Source of the DNA: UBA995 sp035477115
GTDB lineage: Bacteria; Bacillota; Sulfobacillia; UBA995
NCBI GenBank assembly: GCA_035477115.1
Contig: DATIKW010000003.1
Span: forward strand, 1-64,000
Direction of reading: 5' to 3'
DNA: 64,000 bases
The translations under genes and the position numbers were made by a program. Positions 24,521 to 33,224 of this stretch are shown here, in pieces. The notes beneath the pieces are model-generated. The model was not told the origin of the DNA. It worked only from the letters and a program-made list of their open reading frames with translations, and ran no database searches. Within the stretch, counting starts at the first letter, position 1, and every line of letters starts with the position of its first letter.

Positions 24521-26155
24521 TTGGCGATCACCTGGGAGGCCGCACCCCTTCCCGGGCCGCGCGATCTGCAAGCGACTTACCTGGAGGACCCGACGTCCTT
24601 GGCCGCCCGCTTCCCCGGCCATCCCCGGGAACCCGGCTGGCGCGAGCGCCGCCTCGCCTGTCTGAGTCGCCGCGACTTCGATCGCCCCGCCCTCGCCGCC
24701 GCCGTCGCCGAATATAACGCCGGCATAAGTGCGGGTTCCGCCGCCATCGCCAATGCGGGAATGCTGGCAGACGGACGGGGCGTCCTCGTCATCGGCGGCC
24801 AGCAAGCGGGGGTACTGACCGGGCCCCACTACACCATCGGCAAGATCGTCACCATCCTGCGGCTGGCGCGCAGGGCCGGGGAGGACCCGCGCTTCAATGC
24901 CATCCCTTGCTTCTGGGTCGCCGCCGAAGATCATGACCTGACGGAAGTGGACCACGTTTGGCTGGTCGACCGCGAGGGTGCGCTCGCTCGGCTGCAACTC
25001 GAGCTGCCGGACTCGGTTCGCGGGCGGCCGGTGAGCGCCATTCCCCTCGGAGATTCCGCCTTCCGGCTGCTGGCGGATGTGGGCGGCGCGTTGCCGCCCT
25101 CGGAACACCGGACTTGGTTGATGGGATTGCTGGAAGAGACGGCCGCAGCGTCCCGCGACCTGGCCGACTGGCATGCCCGCATCTTGGCCCGGCTCTTCGA
25201 CAGGTGGGGACTGGTCCTGGTGAACCCCACCGATCCCGCCTTTGCTCGTTTGGCGTCACCGGCTTTCGGCCGATTCCTGGAACGATCCGAGGACCTCGCC
25301 GGGGCGGTAGAGCAGGGTACACGGGCCGTTCGGGCCCTGGGGTTCACGCCTCAGTTCGAGCCGGAACCGGGCCATGCCCACGTATTCCTCACCGATGCCC
25401 AGGGCCGTCGCGTACCGCTGTTTCGAGTGTCCGGCGGCTTCCAGGCCGGACGGGGAGGGGGGCAATATCTCGATCGCGAAACGGCCATCCGCTTGTGCTC
25501 CGCGGAACCCGGTCGCCTGACGTCCAGCGTCGTCACCCGTCCCCTGGTACAAGAAGCGGTCCTGCCCGTCCTGATCCAGGTAGTCGGGCCGGGAGAGACG
25601 GGCTACCATGCGCAACTGACGGAAGCCTACGAGTGTTTCGGGAGCGAGATGCCGCCCCTCGAGCACCGCCGCGGTTTCACGTTTGTGGATGGCCCGATCC
25701 GGCGCTGGCTGAAGCGATATGAGGTTGACTTCGCTCAAGGTCCCGCCGGCATACAGTCGCGGCTTGATGCCATCCTCCGCGACCGGGAGGACCCGGGGCT
25801 CGCGTCCGCCCTGACGGGGGCCCGGTCGTCCCTGGACTCACACCATCGCGACCTTGCGGCGGCCGCCGCCCGCCTCGACCCCGGCCTCAAGGGACTGGTC
25901 CGCGACAGTCACCGGCGGATGCTCCGGGAACTCGACCACATCGAGCAGCGGGCTGCCAAGGCCAACCGGGAGCGGCAGGCCACGCTGATCCGCCATTTCC
26001 GACGGGTCGAGGACCACCTCTTCCCCAGGGGCCGGCCGCAGGAACGGGTCCTGACCGTGGTCTCCTGGCTGTCCCGCTACGGGCCCGCCTTCCTGGAGTG
26101 GCTGGTGGAGGCGCCGCCCAGCGCCGACCACCGGCACAGCCTGCTGCTGCTCTGA
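24521..26155 (+). CDS. bshC: Bacillithiol biosynthesis cysteine-adding enzyme BshC
   Basis: A 544-residue protein matching BshC in length and motifs: GRGVLVIGGQQAGVLTGPHYTIGKI near residue 90, IPCFWVAAEDHDLTEVDH near 130, and ARLFDRWGLVLVNPTDPAFARL near 235. A charged coiled-coil segment lies near 450-500. BshC is thought to add cysteine to glucosaminyl malate in the last step of bacillithiol synthesis. TTG 24521 is the start, following GGGAGGGGTG, 3 bp after the sirtuin stop. The partners bshA and bshB are not in this window. Its presence supports a Bacillota or Deinococcus-type thiol metabolism. Confidence 0.92.
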   Translation: MAITWEAAPLPGPRDLQATYLEDPTSLAARFPGHPREPGWRERRLACLSRRDFDRPALAAAVAEYNAGISAGSAAIANAGMLADGRGVLVIGGQQAGVLTGPHYTIGKIVTILRLARRAGEDPRFNAIPCFWVAAEDHDLTEVDHVWLVDREGALARLQLELPDSVRGRPVSAIPLGDSAFRLLADVGGALPPSEHRTWLMGLLEETAAASRDLADWHARILARLFDRWGLVLVNPTDPAFARLASPAFGRFLERSEDLAGAVEQGTRAVRALGFTPQFEPEPGHAHVFLTDAQGRRVPLFRVSGGFQAGRGGGQYLDRETAIRLCSAEPGRLTSSVVTRPLVQEAVLPVLIQVVGPGETGYHAQLTEAYECFGSEMPPLEHRRGFTFVDGPIRRWLKRYEVDFAQGPAGIQSRLDAILRDREDPGLASALTGARSSLDSHHRDLAAAAARLDPGLKGLVRDSHRRMLRELDHIEQRAAKANRERQATLIRHFRRVEDHLFPRGRPQERVLTVVSWLSRYGPAFLEWLVEAPPSADHRHSLLLL

Positions 26156-26190
26156 GCGGCCGGCGGGCCGCGGCGTGGCGGGTCGCCCGC

Positions 26191-26303
26191 GTAGGGGCGG
26201 TCTGGCGTGTCGGCGTCCCGGGGCGCCACCAGGGCATGGTGGTGGCCACAGGAGGAGTTCCCGGGTTTCGACAAGAAGCAAACCTGGGCAACGCCGTCCC
26301 TAC
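26191..26303. repeat. Imperfect inverted-repeat element in the AtoE leader
   Basis: The ends GTAGGGGCGG (26191-26200) and CCGTCCCTAC (26294-26303) are inverted with one mismatch. Inside, GCCACCA and TGGTGGC form a small hairpin. The GTAGGGGCGG end is the same as the arm of the 29-bp palindromes at 16430 and 20567. It may be a longer member of the same repeat family. It ends about 33 bp before the transporter start. Confidence 0.45.
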
Positions 26304-26335
26304 AGACCAAAGACGGAGAGGGAGGGGTCCTGAGC

Positions 26336-27694
26336 ATGCTGAAACGGCTGGGCAACGTCTTCACGCGGATCATGGAGAGGTATCTGCCGGATGCGTTCCT
26401 GTTCGCCGTACTGCTGACTTTCCTCGCCTGCATATTGGCCCTCATCTTCACCGATACCACGCCGCTCGGCCTGGTGAATGCCTGGTGGGGCGGCCTGTGG
26501 GGATTGCTGGCCTTCTCGATGCAGATGGTCATGATCCTCGTGACCGGTCATAGCCTCGCCCTCGCACCTCCGGTCAAGCGGGGCCTGGCAGCGATTGCCG
26601 GCATGGCCAAGAACCCGTACCAGGCAGTTCTCATCGTCGCCCTCGTCGCCGGCATCGGTGCATGGATCCAGTGGGGTTTCGGGCTGATCGTGGGCGGCCT
26701 CCTGGCGCTGGAAATGGCCAAACGGGTGCCCAAAGTCGACTTCCCGCTGCTCATAGCCGCCGCTTATGGCGGGTTCGTCGTATGGCATCAGGGAATGTCG
26801 GGTTCCGTGCCGCTGGTGGTGGCGATGGCCGGCAACCCGGCCAACCATCTCGAGAGAGTGGCCGGGATGGTCGTGCCGGTCGGACAGACCGTGTTCGCGC
26901 CCTGGAACCTGATCCCCGCCTTGCTCATCATCCTCACGTTGCCGTTCATCCTCGCCAAGGCCGTGCCCTCGCCCGATCAGGCCAAAGTCCTCGACCCCGA
27001 CGTCATCGCCCGGGGCCAGAAGGACGAGGAGGACGAGGAGAAGCGGAAGCGGGAATTCGTCCCGAAGACCTGGGCGGAGAAGATCGAGAACAGCCGGCCG
27101 ATCAACTACCTCTTCTGCCTGCTCGGCGTGGTGTATCTGACTAACCACTTCGCGACCAGGGGCTTCGCCCTGGACCTCAATGTCGTGATCGGCCTGTTCC
27201 TGTTCGCCGGCATGATCCTGCACGCCACGCCCATCGCCTACGTTCGCGCCGTCGAGAAGGCCATCCGCGGCGCCGGCGGCATCGCCCTGCAATTCCCCGT
27301 GTACGGGGGAATCATGGGGATCATGATGGGCACCGGCCTCGTCGCCGTCATCGCCGGCTGGTTCGTGGCGATCTCCAACACCAGTACCTTCTACATGCTG
27401 CAGTTCTGGGCCGCCGGCCTCATCAACGTGTTCATCCCCTCGGGCGGCGGACAATGGGCGGCCCAGGGGGCGATAAGCGTCACGGCGGCCCAGCAGATAG
27501 GCGTGGATCCGGTCAGGACGGCCATGATGGTGGCATGGGGCGACCAGTGGACCAATATGATCCAGCCGTTCTGGGCCTTGCCGTTGTTGGGTTTGGCCGG
27601 CCTCAAGGCAAGGGACATCATGGGTTATACCACGCTGGTGTTGCTCTGGAGCGGCCTGATCCTGAGCGTTGCGGCGCTGGTGATCGCACTATAG
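26336..27694 (+). CDS. atoE: Short-chain fatty acid transporter, AtoE family
   Basis: A 452-residue polytopic membrane protein. It starts MLKRLGNVFTRIMERYLPDAFLF, the typical AtoE N-terminus, and has about 10-12 hydrophobic segments, with WIQWGFGLIVGGLLALEMAKR and YGGFVVWHQGMSGSVPLVVA in the first half and FIPSGGGQWAAQGAI near the end. A charged cytoplasmic loop (EDEEKRKREF) lies near 225-240. AtoE proteins take up short-chain fatty acids such as butyrate. ATG 26336 follows GGGAGGGG by eight bases. The two CoA-transferase genes downstream make a fatty-acid uptake and activation module plausible. Confidence 0.92.
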   Translation: MLKRLGNVFTRIMERYLPDAFLFAVLLTFLACILALIFTDTTPLGLVNAWWGGLWGLLAFSMQMVMILVTGHSLALAPPVKRGLAAIAGMAKNPYQAVLIVALVAGIGAWIQWGFGLIVGGLLALEMAKRVPKVDFPLLIAAAYGGFVVWHQGMSGSVPLVVAMAGNPANHLERVAGMVVPVGQTVFAPWNLIPALLIILTLPFILAKAVPSPDQAKVLDPDVIARGQKDEEDEEKRKREFVPKTWAEKIENSRPINYLFCLLGVVYLTNHFATRGFALDLNVVIGLFLFAGMILHATPIAYVRAVEKAIRGAGGIALQFPVYGGIMGIMMGTGLVAVIAGWFVAISNTSTFYMLQFWAAGLINVFIPSGGGQWAAQGAISVTAAQQIGVDPVRTAMMVAWGDQWTNMIQPFWALPLLGLAGLKARDIMGYTTLVLLWSGLILSVAALVIAL

Positions 27695-27949
27695 CGACAG
27701 GATAATCGCGACTGTGGTCCGGCGGCGGCGGATTGAACGCAAACGCGCCGACTGCCGCCGCTGGGACCGATGCCTGCCGGGTGGAGGGGATCGCGTTCGC
27801 CGAGGGGGTAGGGGCACTTGGAGGGGACTACGCTTTCAGCAGGTCGTGCGGGAGACTGCGGGTGCGGGGGTCTGTCGGGGGATAGCCGCCTATTCATGTC
27901 GCCCGATGTCAATGCTGCTCGGGAGTTTTTCCGAGGCAAGTCCCGGCGG
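27695..27949. other. Intergenic region between atoE and the CoA-transferase genes
   Basis: The 255 bp have no recognised RNA, repeat or T-run terminator. An in-frame ATG at 27896 could lengthen the CoA-transferase subunit by 18 residues, and if so the true gap is about 200 bp. Confidence 0.4.
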
Positions 27950-28858
27950 ATGACGAGCAAGCTGACCAGCGTCCGGGAAGCGGTGGCGCGACTGGTGCAC
28001 GATGGGGATTACCTCGCGGTGGGGGGGTTCGGCGTCGACCGGATCCCTACTGCCTTGCTCCACGAAGTGGTCCGTCAAGGTCGGAAGCACCTCGGCCTCT
28101 CCGGCCATACCGCGACCCACGACTGCCAGATCCTCGCGGCCGGAGACTGCTTTGACCGGTGTGATGTCGCCTACGTGGTCGGACTGGAAGCTCGCGGCCT
28201 GTCTCGCAACGCGCGCCGGATCTTCGAATCGGGCCGCGTGGCGGTAACCGAATGGAGCAACGGCGCCCTTGCCTGGCGGTATCGGGCGGCGGCGATGGGG
28301 GTGCCGTTCCTGCCGGCGCGGGTGATGCTCGGGACCGATACCGCCCGGCGGAGCGCGGCCCGCGAGATAACCTGTCCGTTCACCGGCATACGCCTGGCCG
28401 CCCTGCCCGCCCTGTTTCCCGACGTGGCCTTGATCCACGTCCATCGAGCCGATGTCTACGGGAACTGCCAGATCGACGGGATCCTGGTCTCCGATCTCGA
28501 TGTGGCGAGGGCGGCGAAGCGGGTGATCGTTAGCGCCGAACGGATCATCGCGAACGACGAGATCCGCCGGGAACCCGCGCGCACGATGATCCCTTACTTC
28601 TGCGTGGATGCGGTCGTCGAGGCGCCCTATGGCGGCTACCCGGGGAACACGGCTTACGAGTATTTCTCGGACGAGGATCACCTGCGGGCATGGTTGAAAG
28701 CGGAGGAAGACCCGGCTGCCTTTGCCGAGTTCGTGCGCTCTTACATCCTCGAGACGCCGGACCACGCCGCCTACATCGAACGCTGCGGCGGTCTCAGGCG
28801 CTTGCAGCAGCTCCGATGGATGGAGCATTTCCCCGGTCGAGAGGGGGATCTCCCGTGA
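27950..28858 (+). CDS. CoA-transferase subunit A (GctA/IpdA-like)
   Basis: About 302 residues, the alpha subunit of a family I CoA-transferase or related CoA-hydrolase. The start of the fold is seen in LTSVREAVARLVHDGDYLAVGGFG, the usual family N-terminus, hence ATG 27950; ATG 27896 is an alternative. Further motifs are LIHVHRADVYGNCQIDG and DLDVARAAKRVIVSAERII near 200. The sequence is closer to the glutaconate CoA-transferase / IpdA group than to AtoD. Its stop overlaps the subunit B start by GTGA, as expected for a heteromer. The acyl substrate cannot be assigned. Confidence 0.88.
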   Translation: MTSKLTSVREAVARLVHDGDYLAVGGFGVDRIPTALLHEVVRQGRKHLGLSGHTATHDCQILAAGDCFDRCDVAYVVGLEARGLSRNARRIFESGRVAVTEWSNGALAWRYRAAAMGVPFLPARVMLGTDTARRSAAREITCPFTGIRLAALPALFPDVALIHVHRADVYGNCQIDGILVSDLDVARAAKRVIVSAERIIANDEIRREPARTMIPYFCVDAVVEAPYGGYPGNTAYEYFSDEDHLRAWLKAEEDPAAFAEFVRSYILETPDHAAYIERCGGLRRLQQLRWMEHFPGREGDLP

Positions 28859-29637
28859 CTTCCGGAGACCGGTCCCACAACGCCATGGAACTCATGATCT
28901 GTCTGGCCGCGCGCTACCTCGAGGATGGCAGCACGGTGGTAGTGGGCACCGGGGCGCCGTGCGCGGCCGCCATGCTGGCCCAGCGCACCACTGCCCCCAA
29001 CTTGATGGTCTTGTTCGAAGCGGGGGGCATGGGGCCGCTGCTGCCTTCGATGCCCATCTCCGTCGGGGATTCTCGCACCTTCTTCAAGGGGCTGGCCGCC
29101 GCCAGCATGCCGGAGATCATGGAGGCTTGCCAGCGGGGAATGGTGGACTACACCTTCCTCGGCGGGGCCCAGGTCGACATGTATGGCAACCTCAACTCCA
29201 CCTGCATCGGCGACTGGGAGAAGCCCCGCGTGCGGATGCCCGGCAGCGGCGGCGCCAACGACCTCGCTTCCCTGTGCTGGCGGACGATGATGATCGCGCC
29301 CCAGGATCCACGACGATTCGTTGCCAAACTCGACTTCATGACTACGCCGGGCTATCTCACCGGGCCGGGCGCTCGGGAGCGGGCGGGGCTGCCCCCGGGA
29401 ACCGGCCCTTACAAGGTAATCACCCAGCTGGCGGTGTTCGGCTTCCATCCCGACACGCTCCGCATGCAGGTGGAGAGCATGCACCCGGGGGTGACTCGGG
29501 AGGCGGTCATGGCTGCCACCGGGTTCGAGCCTGGCTGGGCCCAGGAGGTGAAGGTAAGCCGGCCTCCGGAGCCGTTGGAACTGGAGATCCTGCGGAACGA
29601 GGTCGACCCCTTGCGCTACATCATCGGCCGTTCCTGA
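28855..29637 (+). CDS. CoA-transferase subunit B (GctB/IpdB-like)
   Basis: About 260 residues, beta subunit of the same enzyme. It begins with the family helix AMELMICLAARYLEDGSTVVVGTGAPCAAAMLAQ and carries LMVLFEAGGMGPLLPSMPISVGDSR near residue 60 (the E in FEAGG is at the place of the family's catalytic Glu), and VDYTFLGGAQVDMYGNLNST near 100. GTG 28855 overlaps the subunit A stop and has GAGGGGGAT upstream. With AtoE it suggests activation of an imported acid. In lysine fermentation a CoA-transferase acts at the end of the pathway; that link here is inference. Confidence 0.88.
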   Translation: MTSGDRSHNAMELMICLAARYLEDGSTVVVGTGAPCAAAMLAQRTTAPNLMVLFEAGGMGPLLPSMPISVGDSRTFFKGLAAASMPEIMEACQRGMVDYTFLGGAQVDMYGNLNSTCIGDWEKPRVRMPGSGGANDLASLCWRTMMIAPQDPRRFVAKLDFMTTPGYLTGPGARERAGLPPGTGPYKVITQLAVFGFHPDTLRMQVESMHPGVTREAVMAATGFEPGWAQEVKVSRPPEPLELEILRNEVDPLRYIIGRS

Positions 29638-29653
29638 AGCCCGCTGGAGTGAG

Positions 29654-30493
29654 GTGGCGGCGCTGCTATCCATCATTGCTGACATGGGAGCCCTCGATTT
29701 GCTCCTGGCGGTGGTCGACGTGGCCCTGGTGGGCTTCGTCCTCTATCGCCTGCTCCTGCTCCTCCGTGGGAGCCGGGCCGCATCGCTGGTGCGAGGTGTA
29801 TTGCTGCTGGTGGTGGCGACTCCGGTCAGCGGTTGGCTGCGCCTGTATACCGTTCACTGGCTCCTCGAGCAGTTCCAGCTATGGCTGATCTTCGCCTTGC
29901 TCGTGGTGTTCCAGCCGGAACTCCGCCGTATCCTGGAGCAACTTGGCCGGGGCAGGCTCCTCGCCCCGCCCCCTTCCTCGCTCGGCGAACCGGAACTCAG
30001 GGACCTGATCGGTCAGGTTGTCCGGGCCGTGGACAGCCTGAGCCGGAGCAAGACCGGCGCCATCATCGTGATCGAACGGGAGACCGGCTTGAAGGAGATC
30101 ATCGAGACCGGCAAGCGGATCGACGGTCTCGTGTCATCCGAGTTCCTGGTCAATCTGTTCGTGCCTGCCACTCCCCTGCACGACGGGGCGGCCATCATTC
30201 GCGGCGACCGGGTGGTGGCGGCGGGATGTTTCCTGCCGCTGAGCGATGCCGACAATGTGTCCAGGGACCTCGGCACGCGCCACCGGGCTGCGCTCGGCAT
30301 CACCGAGCAATCGGATGCGGTGGCGGCGGTCGTGTCTGAGGAGACGGGTGATGTGTCGCTGGCTTACGAGGGCAAGCTCATGCGCCACCTGGATCTGTCC
30401 TCTTTCGAGGAGATGCTGACCGCCCGGTTACGGGCTGGCCCCGCAGTCGGGCTCCGCATCGATCGCCGCCTGTTGCGGCCGGGGAGGGGATGA
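29654..30493 (+). CDS. cdaA: Diadenylate cyclase CdaA
   Basis: A 279-residue membrane enzyme that makes c-di-AMP from two ATP. Three N-terminal transmembrane helices (about 9-70) precede the DisA_N catalytic domain, with the signature HDGAAIIRGDRVVAAGCFLPLS and TRHRAALGITEQSDAVAAVVSEETG, containing the DGA and RHR motifs. GTG 29654 follows GGAGTGAG. The regulator gene cdaR and glmM come next, the standard Firmicutes arrangement that ties c-di-AMP to cell-wall precursor supply. Confidence 0.95.
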   Translation: MAALLSIIADMGALDLLLAVVDVALVGFVLYRLLLLLRGSRAASLVRGVLLLVVATPVSGWLRLYTVHWLLEQFQLWLIFALLVVFQPELRRILEQLGRGRLLAPPPSSLGEPELRDLIGQVVRAVDSLSRSKTGAIIVIERETGLKEIIETGKRIDGLVSSEFLVNLFVPATPLHDGAAIIRGDRVVAAGCFLPLSDADNVSRDLGTRHRAALGITEQSDAVAAVVSEETGDVSLAYEGKLMRHLDLSSFEEMLTARLRAGPAVGLRIDRRLLRPGRG

Positions 30494-30496
30494 CGC

Positions 30497-31483
30497 GTGG
30501 CCGGTCGTCGTACCCGGTGGTCTCCGGGCCCGTGGCTGGAGAGCGATGCCGGTCTGAAACTGCTGGCGGTGACCAGTGCCTTCCTGCTGTGGCTCCAGGC
30601 GGTTGGCCATCGCGATCCCGTTCAGGAGCGTACGTACACCGGTCTCCCCGTGCGTCTGAGCGCGGTCGCGGCCGGCCTGGTGGTAGTAGGGAGCCGGCCG
30701 GCTACCGTGGATCTGGTGGCGCGCGGGAGGGCGAGCAGCCTCCGGGCCACTTCAGCGGAGGATTTCGACGTTCGGGTGGACCTGTCGGGAGCCGCCCCAG
30801 GGGCCGCAGCGCACCCCATCCGGGTCAGCCATCTGCGGGGCATCGAAGTCACCTGGATGTCGGCCTATACCGCCGACGTACAGCTCGAACTCACCGTCGA
30901 GGAAGAAGTGCCGGTGCGGGTCGAGATCCGAGGAGCGCCTGACCCCGACCATGCCCTCGGTGAAGTGAGGGTCACTCCGGCGACTGCCGTTGTGGTCGGA
31001 CCGTCCTCGGCGGTTGCTGCCGTAAACCGTGCGGTGGTGGAGGTGAACGTCGCCGGCGCCACCGGCGAGATCCACCGGGAGTTCCCCTTACGGGTGGTGG
31101 GCGGCGACGGGAGACCGGTCCCCGGGGTCGCCGCTTCGCCGGCGACCGCCCAGGTCATAGTGAGCGTGTTCCGCCTGCCTGACCCCGTGTTCCTCCCCGT
31201 CCACGTGCGCTTGGAGGGCACCCCCGCTCCCGGCTTCGAGCTGGCGGAGGTGACCTCCGATCCGGCGGAGGTGGGGGTACGCGCCGGCCCGGCCGCCCTG
31301 CAGGACCTGAGGTGGGTGTTCACCGCTCCCGTACTGATCGAAGGCGCCCGGGAGTCTTTCCGCCGCGAAGTCGTCCTTGAACTGCCGGCCGGGGCATATC
31401 GCGTCGATCCGCCCCAGGTCGCGGTGAAGGTGACCATTCGTCCGAGCGCGGGGGCCCGCGTCCGGGACGAAGCAGCTAATTGA
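30497..31483 (+). CDS. cdaR: CdaR, YbbR-domain regulator of CdaA
   Basis: A 328-residue protein with one N-terminal membrane helix (GLKLLAVTSAFLLWLQAV) and an extracytoplasmic portion of repeated YbbR domains, visible as recurring PVRLSAV.. / VDLVARGRASSL and VRVTPATAVVVGPSSAVAAVNRA units (three or four repeats). CdaR binds CdaA and modulates its activity. GTG 30497 lies 3 bp after the cdaA stop, so the two are co-translated. Length is typical of CdaR. Confidence 0.93.
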   Translation: MAGRRTRWSPGPWLESDAGLKLLAVTSAFLLWLQAVGHRDPVQERTYTGLPVRLSAVAAGLVVVGSRPATVDLVARGRASSLRATSAEDFDVRVDLSGAAPGAAAHPIRVSHLRGIEVTWMSAYTADVQLELTVEEEVPVRVEIRGAPDPDHALGEVRVTPATAVVVGPSSAVAAVNRAVVEVNVAGATGEIHREFPLRVVGGDGRPVPGVAASPATAQVIVSVFRLPDPVFLPVHVRLEGTPAPGFELAEVTSDPAEVGVRAGPAALQDLRWVFTAPVLIEGARESFRREVVLELPAGAYRVDPPQVAVKVTIRPSAGARVRDEAAN

Positions 31484-31530
31484 AATTCGGACGCTGCACA
31501 TCCTGATCCTGTAACCGTGGAGGCTGCTCA

Positions 31531-32895
31531 ATGGCGACTCTGTTCGGGACGGATGGGGTGCGGGGGGTGGCCAACCGCGACTTGACCCCGGAACTCGTGT
31601 ATCGCCTGGGGCGTGCCGCGGCCCTCCAGCTCGGCTCCGGCGTGAACCGACCCCGGATCCTGGTAGGACGCGACACCCGGATATCCGGCGACTTGCTTGA
31701 GGCGGCGCTGGTGAGCGGGATCCTCTCCGCGGGAGCCGATGTCATTGCCGTCGGGGTCGTGTCCACGCCCGGCATCGCCTTCCTGACCCGCCACCTGAAT
31801 GCGGCAGGCGGGGCCGTGATCTCGGCCTCCCACAACCCAGTGGAAGACAATGGCCTCAAGCTCTTCTCCCGTAGCGGCCATAAACTGACCGTGGATGCGG
31901 AAGCGACCGTCTCCGATCTGGCGCTCAAGGAACGCGACGACCTCCCGAGGCCCACCGGGGCGGGGGTGGGCAGGCTGCGCCCGGCGCCCGCGCTGGTGGA
32001 GCAATATTTGGACTACCTGGTGCGCTCGACTCCGGTCCGCCTGGAAGGGATACGGATCGTGGTGGACGCCGGGAACGGGGCCACGTACCGGCTGGCCCCC
32101 GAACTCTTGGAGCGCCTGGGCGCACGCGTGATCCTGCTCAACGCCGACCCGGACGGGCTGAACATCAACGTGGGCTGCGGGTCCACCCACCCGGCTGGGC
32201 TGATGAAGGCCGTCAGGGAAACCGGGGCGGTCGCCGGAATCGCCTATGACGGCGACGGCGACCGGGCAATCGCCGCCGACGAGCACGGGCGGGAAGTGGA
32301 CGGCGACCAGATCCTCGCGGTTTGCGGGCTGCATCTCCTCGACCAGGATCGGTTACCCGGGCGGGCGATCGTGGGGACGGTGATGACCAATCTCGGGCTG
32401 GAGGTGGCTTTGCGTTCCGCGGGCGGCCGGGTCATCCGCACTCCGGTCGGCGATCGCCATATCCTGGAAGCCATGGTGCGAGAGGAGTTGGTCCTGGGAG
32501 GCGAACAATCGGGACACATCATCTTCCTGGACGCCGCGACCACCGGCGACGGCCTCCTGACTACCTTGCGGTTGCTCGCGGTGATGGTGGAGTCCGGATG
32601 GCCGCTGTCCCGCTTGGCGGCGCGCATGGTGAAGTACCCGCAGATCCTGGTCAACGTGCCCGCTCGGCCGGCCGGCTCTCTGGAGAGCAATGCGGGACTG
32701 ACCAGGCTGGTCCAAGCGGCGCGTGGCCGGCTGGGGCCGAATGGCCGCGTCGTGTTACGGCCTTCCGGTACCGAGCCGGTGGTCCGGGTGATGGCGGAAG
32801 GAGAAGACTCGGAACTGGTCGAAACGGTGGCGCGGGAGATCGCGGCGTACATCGCCCGGGAGTTTGGCGGTCCCGGGGCACAGGAGGGGGGGTGA
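31531..32895 (+). CDS. glmM: Phosphoglucosamine mutase
   Basis: A 454-residue enzyme that converts glucosamine-6-phosphate to glucosamine-1-phosphate for peptidoglycan precursors. The phosphorylated catalytic Ser is in ISASHNPVEDNGLKLF near residue 100, the metal loop is YDGDGDRAIAADE near 240, and the sugar loop is GGEQSGHII near 325; the C-terminal phosphate-binding RPSGTEPVVRVM is at about 412. The ATG at 31531 has GGAGG at good spacing. It sits between cdaR and the glmS ribozyme, and supplies GlmU after GlmS. Confidence 0.97.
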   Translation: MATLFGTDGVRGVANRDLTPELVYRLGRAAALQLGSGVNRPRILVGRDTRISGDLLEAALVSGILSAGADVIAVGVVSTPGIAFLTRHLNAAGGAVISASHNPVEDNGLKLFSRSGHKLTVDAEATVSDLALKERDDLPRPTGAGVGRLRPAPALVEQYLDYLVRSTPVRLEGIRIVVDAGNGATYRLAPELLERLGARVILLNADPDGLNINVGCGSTHPAGLMKAVRETGAVAGIAYDGDGDRAIAADEHGREVDGDQILAVCGLHLLDQDRLPGRAIVGTVMTNLGLEVALRSAGGRVIRTPVGDRHILEAMVREELVLGGEQSGHIIFLDAATTGDGLLTTLRLLAVMVESGWPLSRLAARMVKYPQILVNVPARPAGSLESNAGLTRLVQAARGRLGPNGRVVLRPSGTEPVVRVMAEGEDSELVETVAREIAAYIAREFGGPGAQEGG

Positions 32896-32974
32896 AGGCG
32901 GGCAGCTATCGGCAAGGGCAAGGGTGGGATCGGGTCGCGGCGGGGTGCGTCGGCAACATGGAAAGTCGCAATAA

Positions 32975-33113
32975 GGCGCCAGGACTCCCTCAAGGGAGTT
33001 GACGAGGACCGGGATCTCGGATCATCGGCGGGTGACCGGCGGTTGCCCACGACCGTCAGAGGGCCCAGCAAAACCCCAGGTGACTGAGGGTACAAGGGGG
33101 CCCGGGTGGGGAC
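32975..33113 (+). ncRNA. glmS ribozyme/riboswitch
   Basis: This leader matches the conserved core of the glmS self-cleaving ribozyme: GCGCCAGGACT at 32976, a very short P1 stem (CTCCC/GGGAG), GTTGACGAGG at 32998-33007, ATCGGCGGGTG, the GACCGTCAGAGGGC region, AAAACCCCAGGTGACTGAGGG and a closing GGCCCGGGTGGGGAC. It closely follows the Caldanaerobacter tengcongensis version as I recall it. Cleavage is expected just before G32976 when glucosamine-6-phosphate binds, which leads to mRNA decay. The glmS start codon is about 110 bases downstream. Confidence 0.93.
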
Positions 33114-33224
33114 GCAGCCCATGGCGTGCGGTCCTTTCCCGCCGCGCTCTCCGGCTACGGGGACGCGGTCTTGTGTTTTCACGGCTCCGGGGAAGAGACT
33201 GCTCGATGAAAGGAAGACCATGGA

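Noticed and set aside
26176..26190. GG-N10-GC pattern before atoE that resembles a sigma-54 promoter
   Set aside because: The -12 half lacks TTGC and the -24 half only has TGGC; such patterns are common by chance in GC-rich DNA.
26300..27454. 384-codon minus-strand frame across atoE
   Set aside because: His- and Gln-rich shadow of membrane-helix codons; not protein-like.
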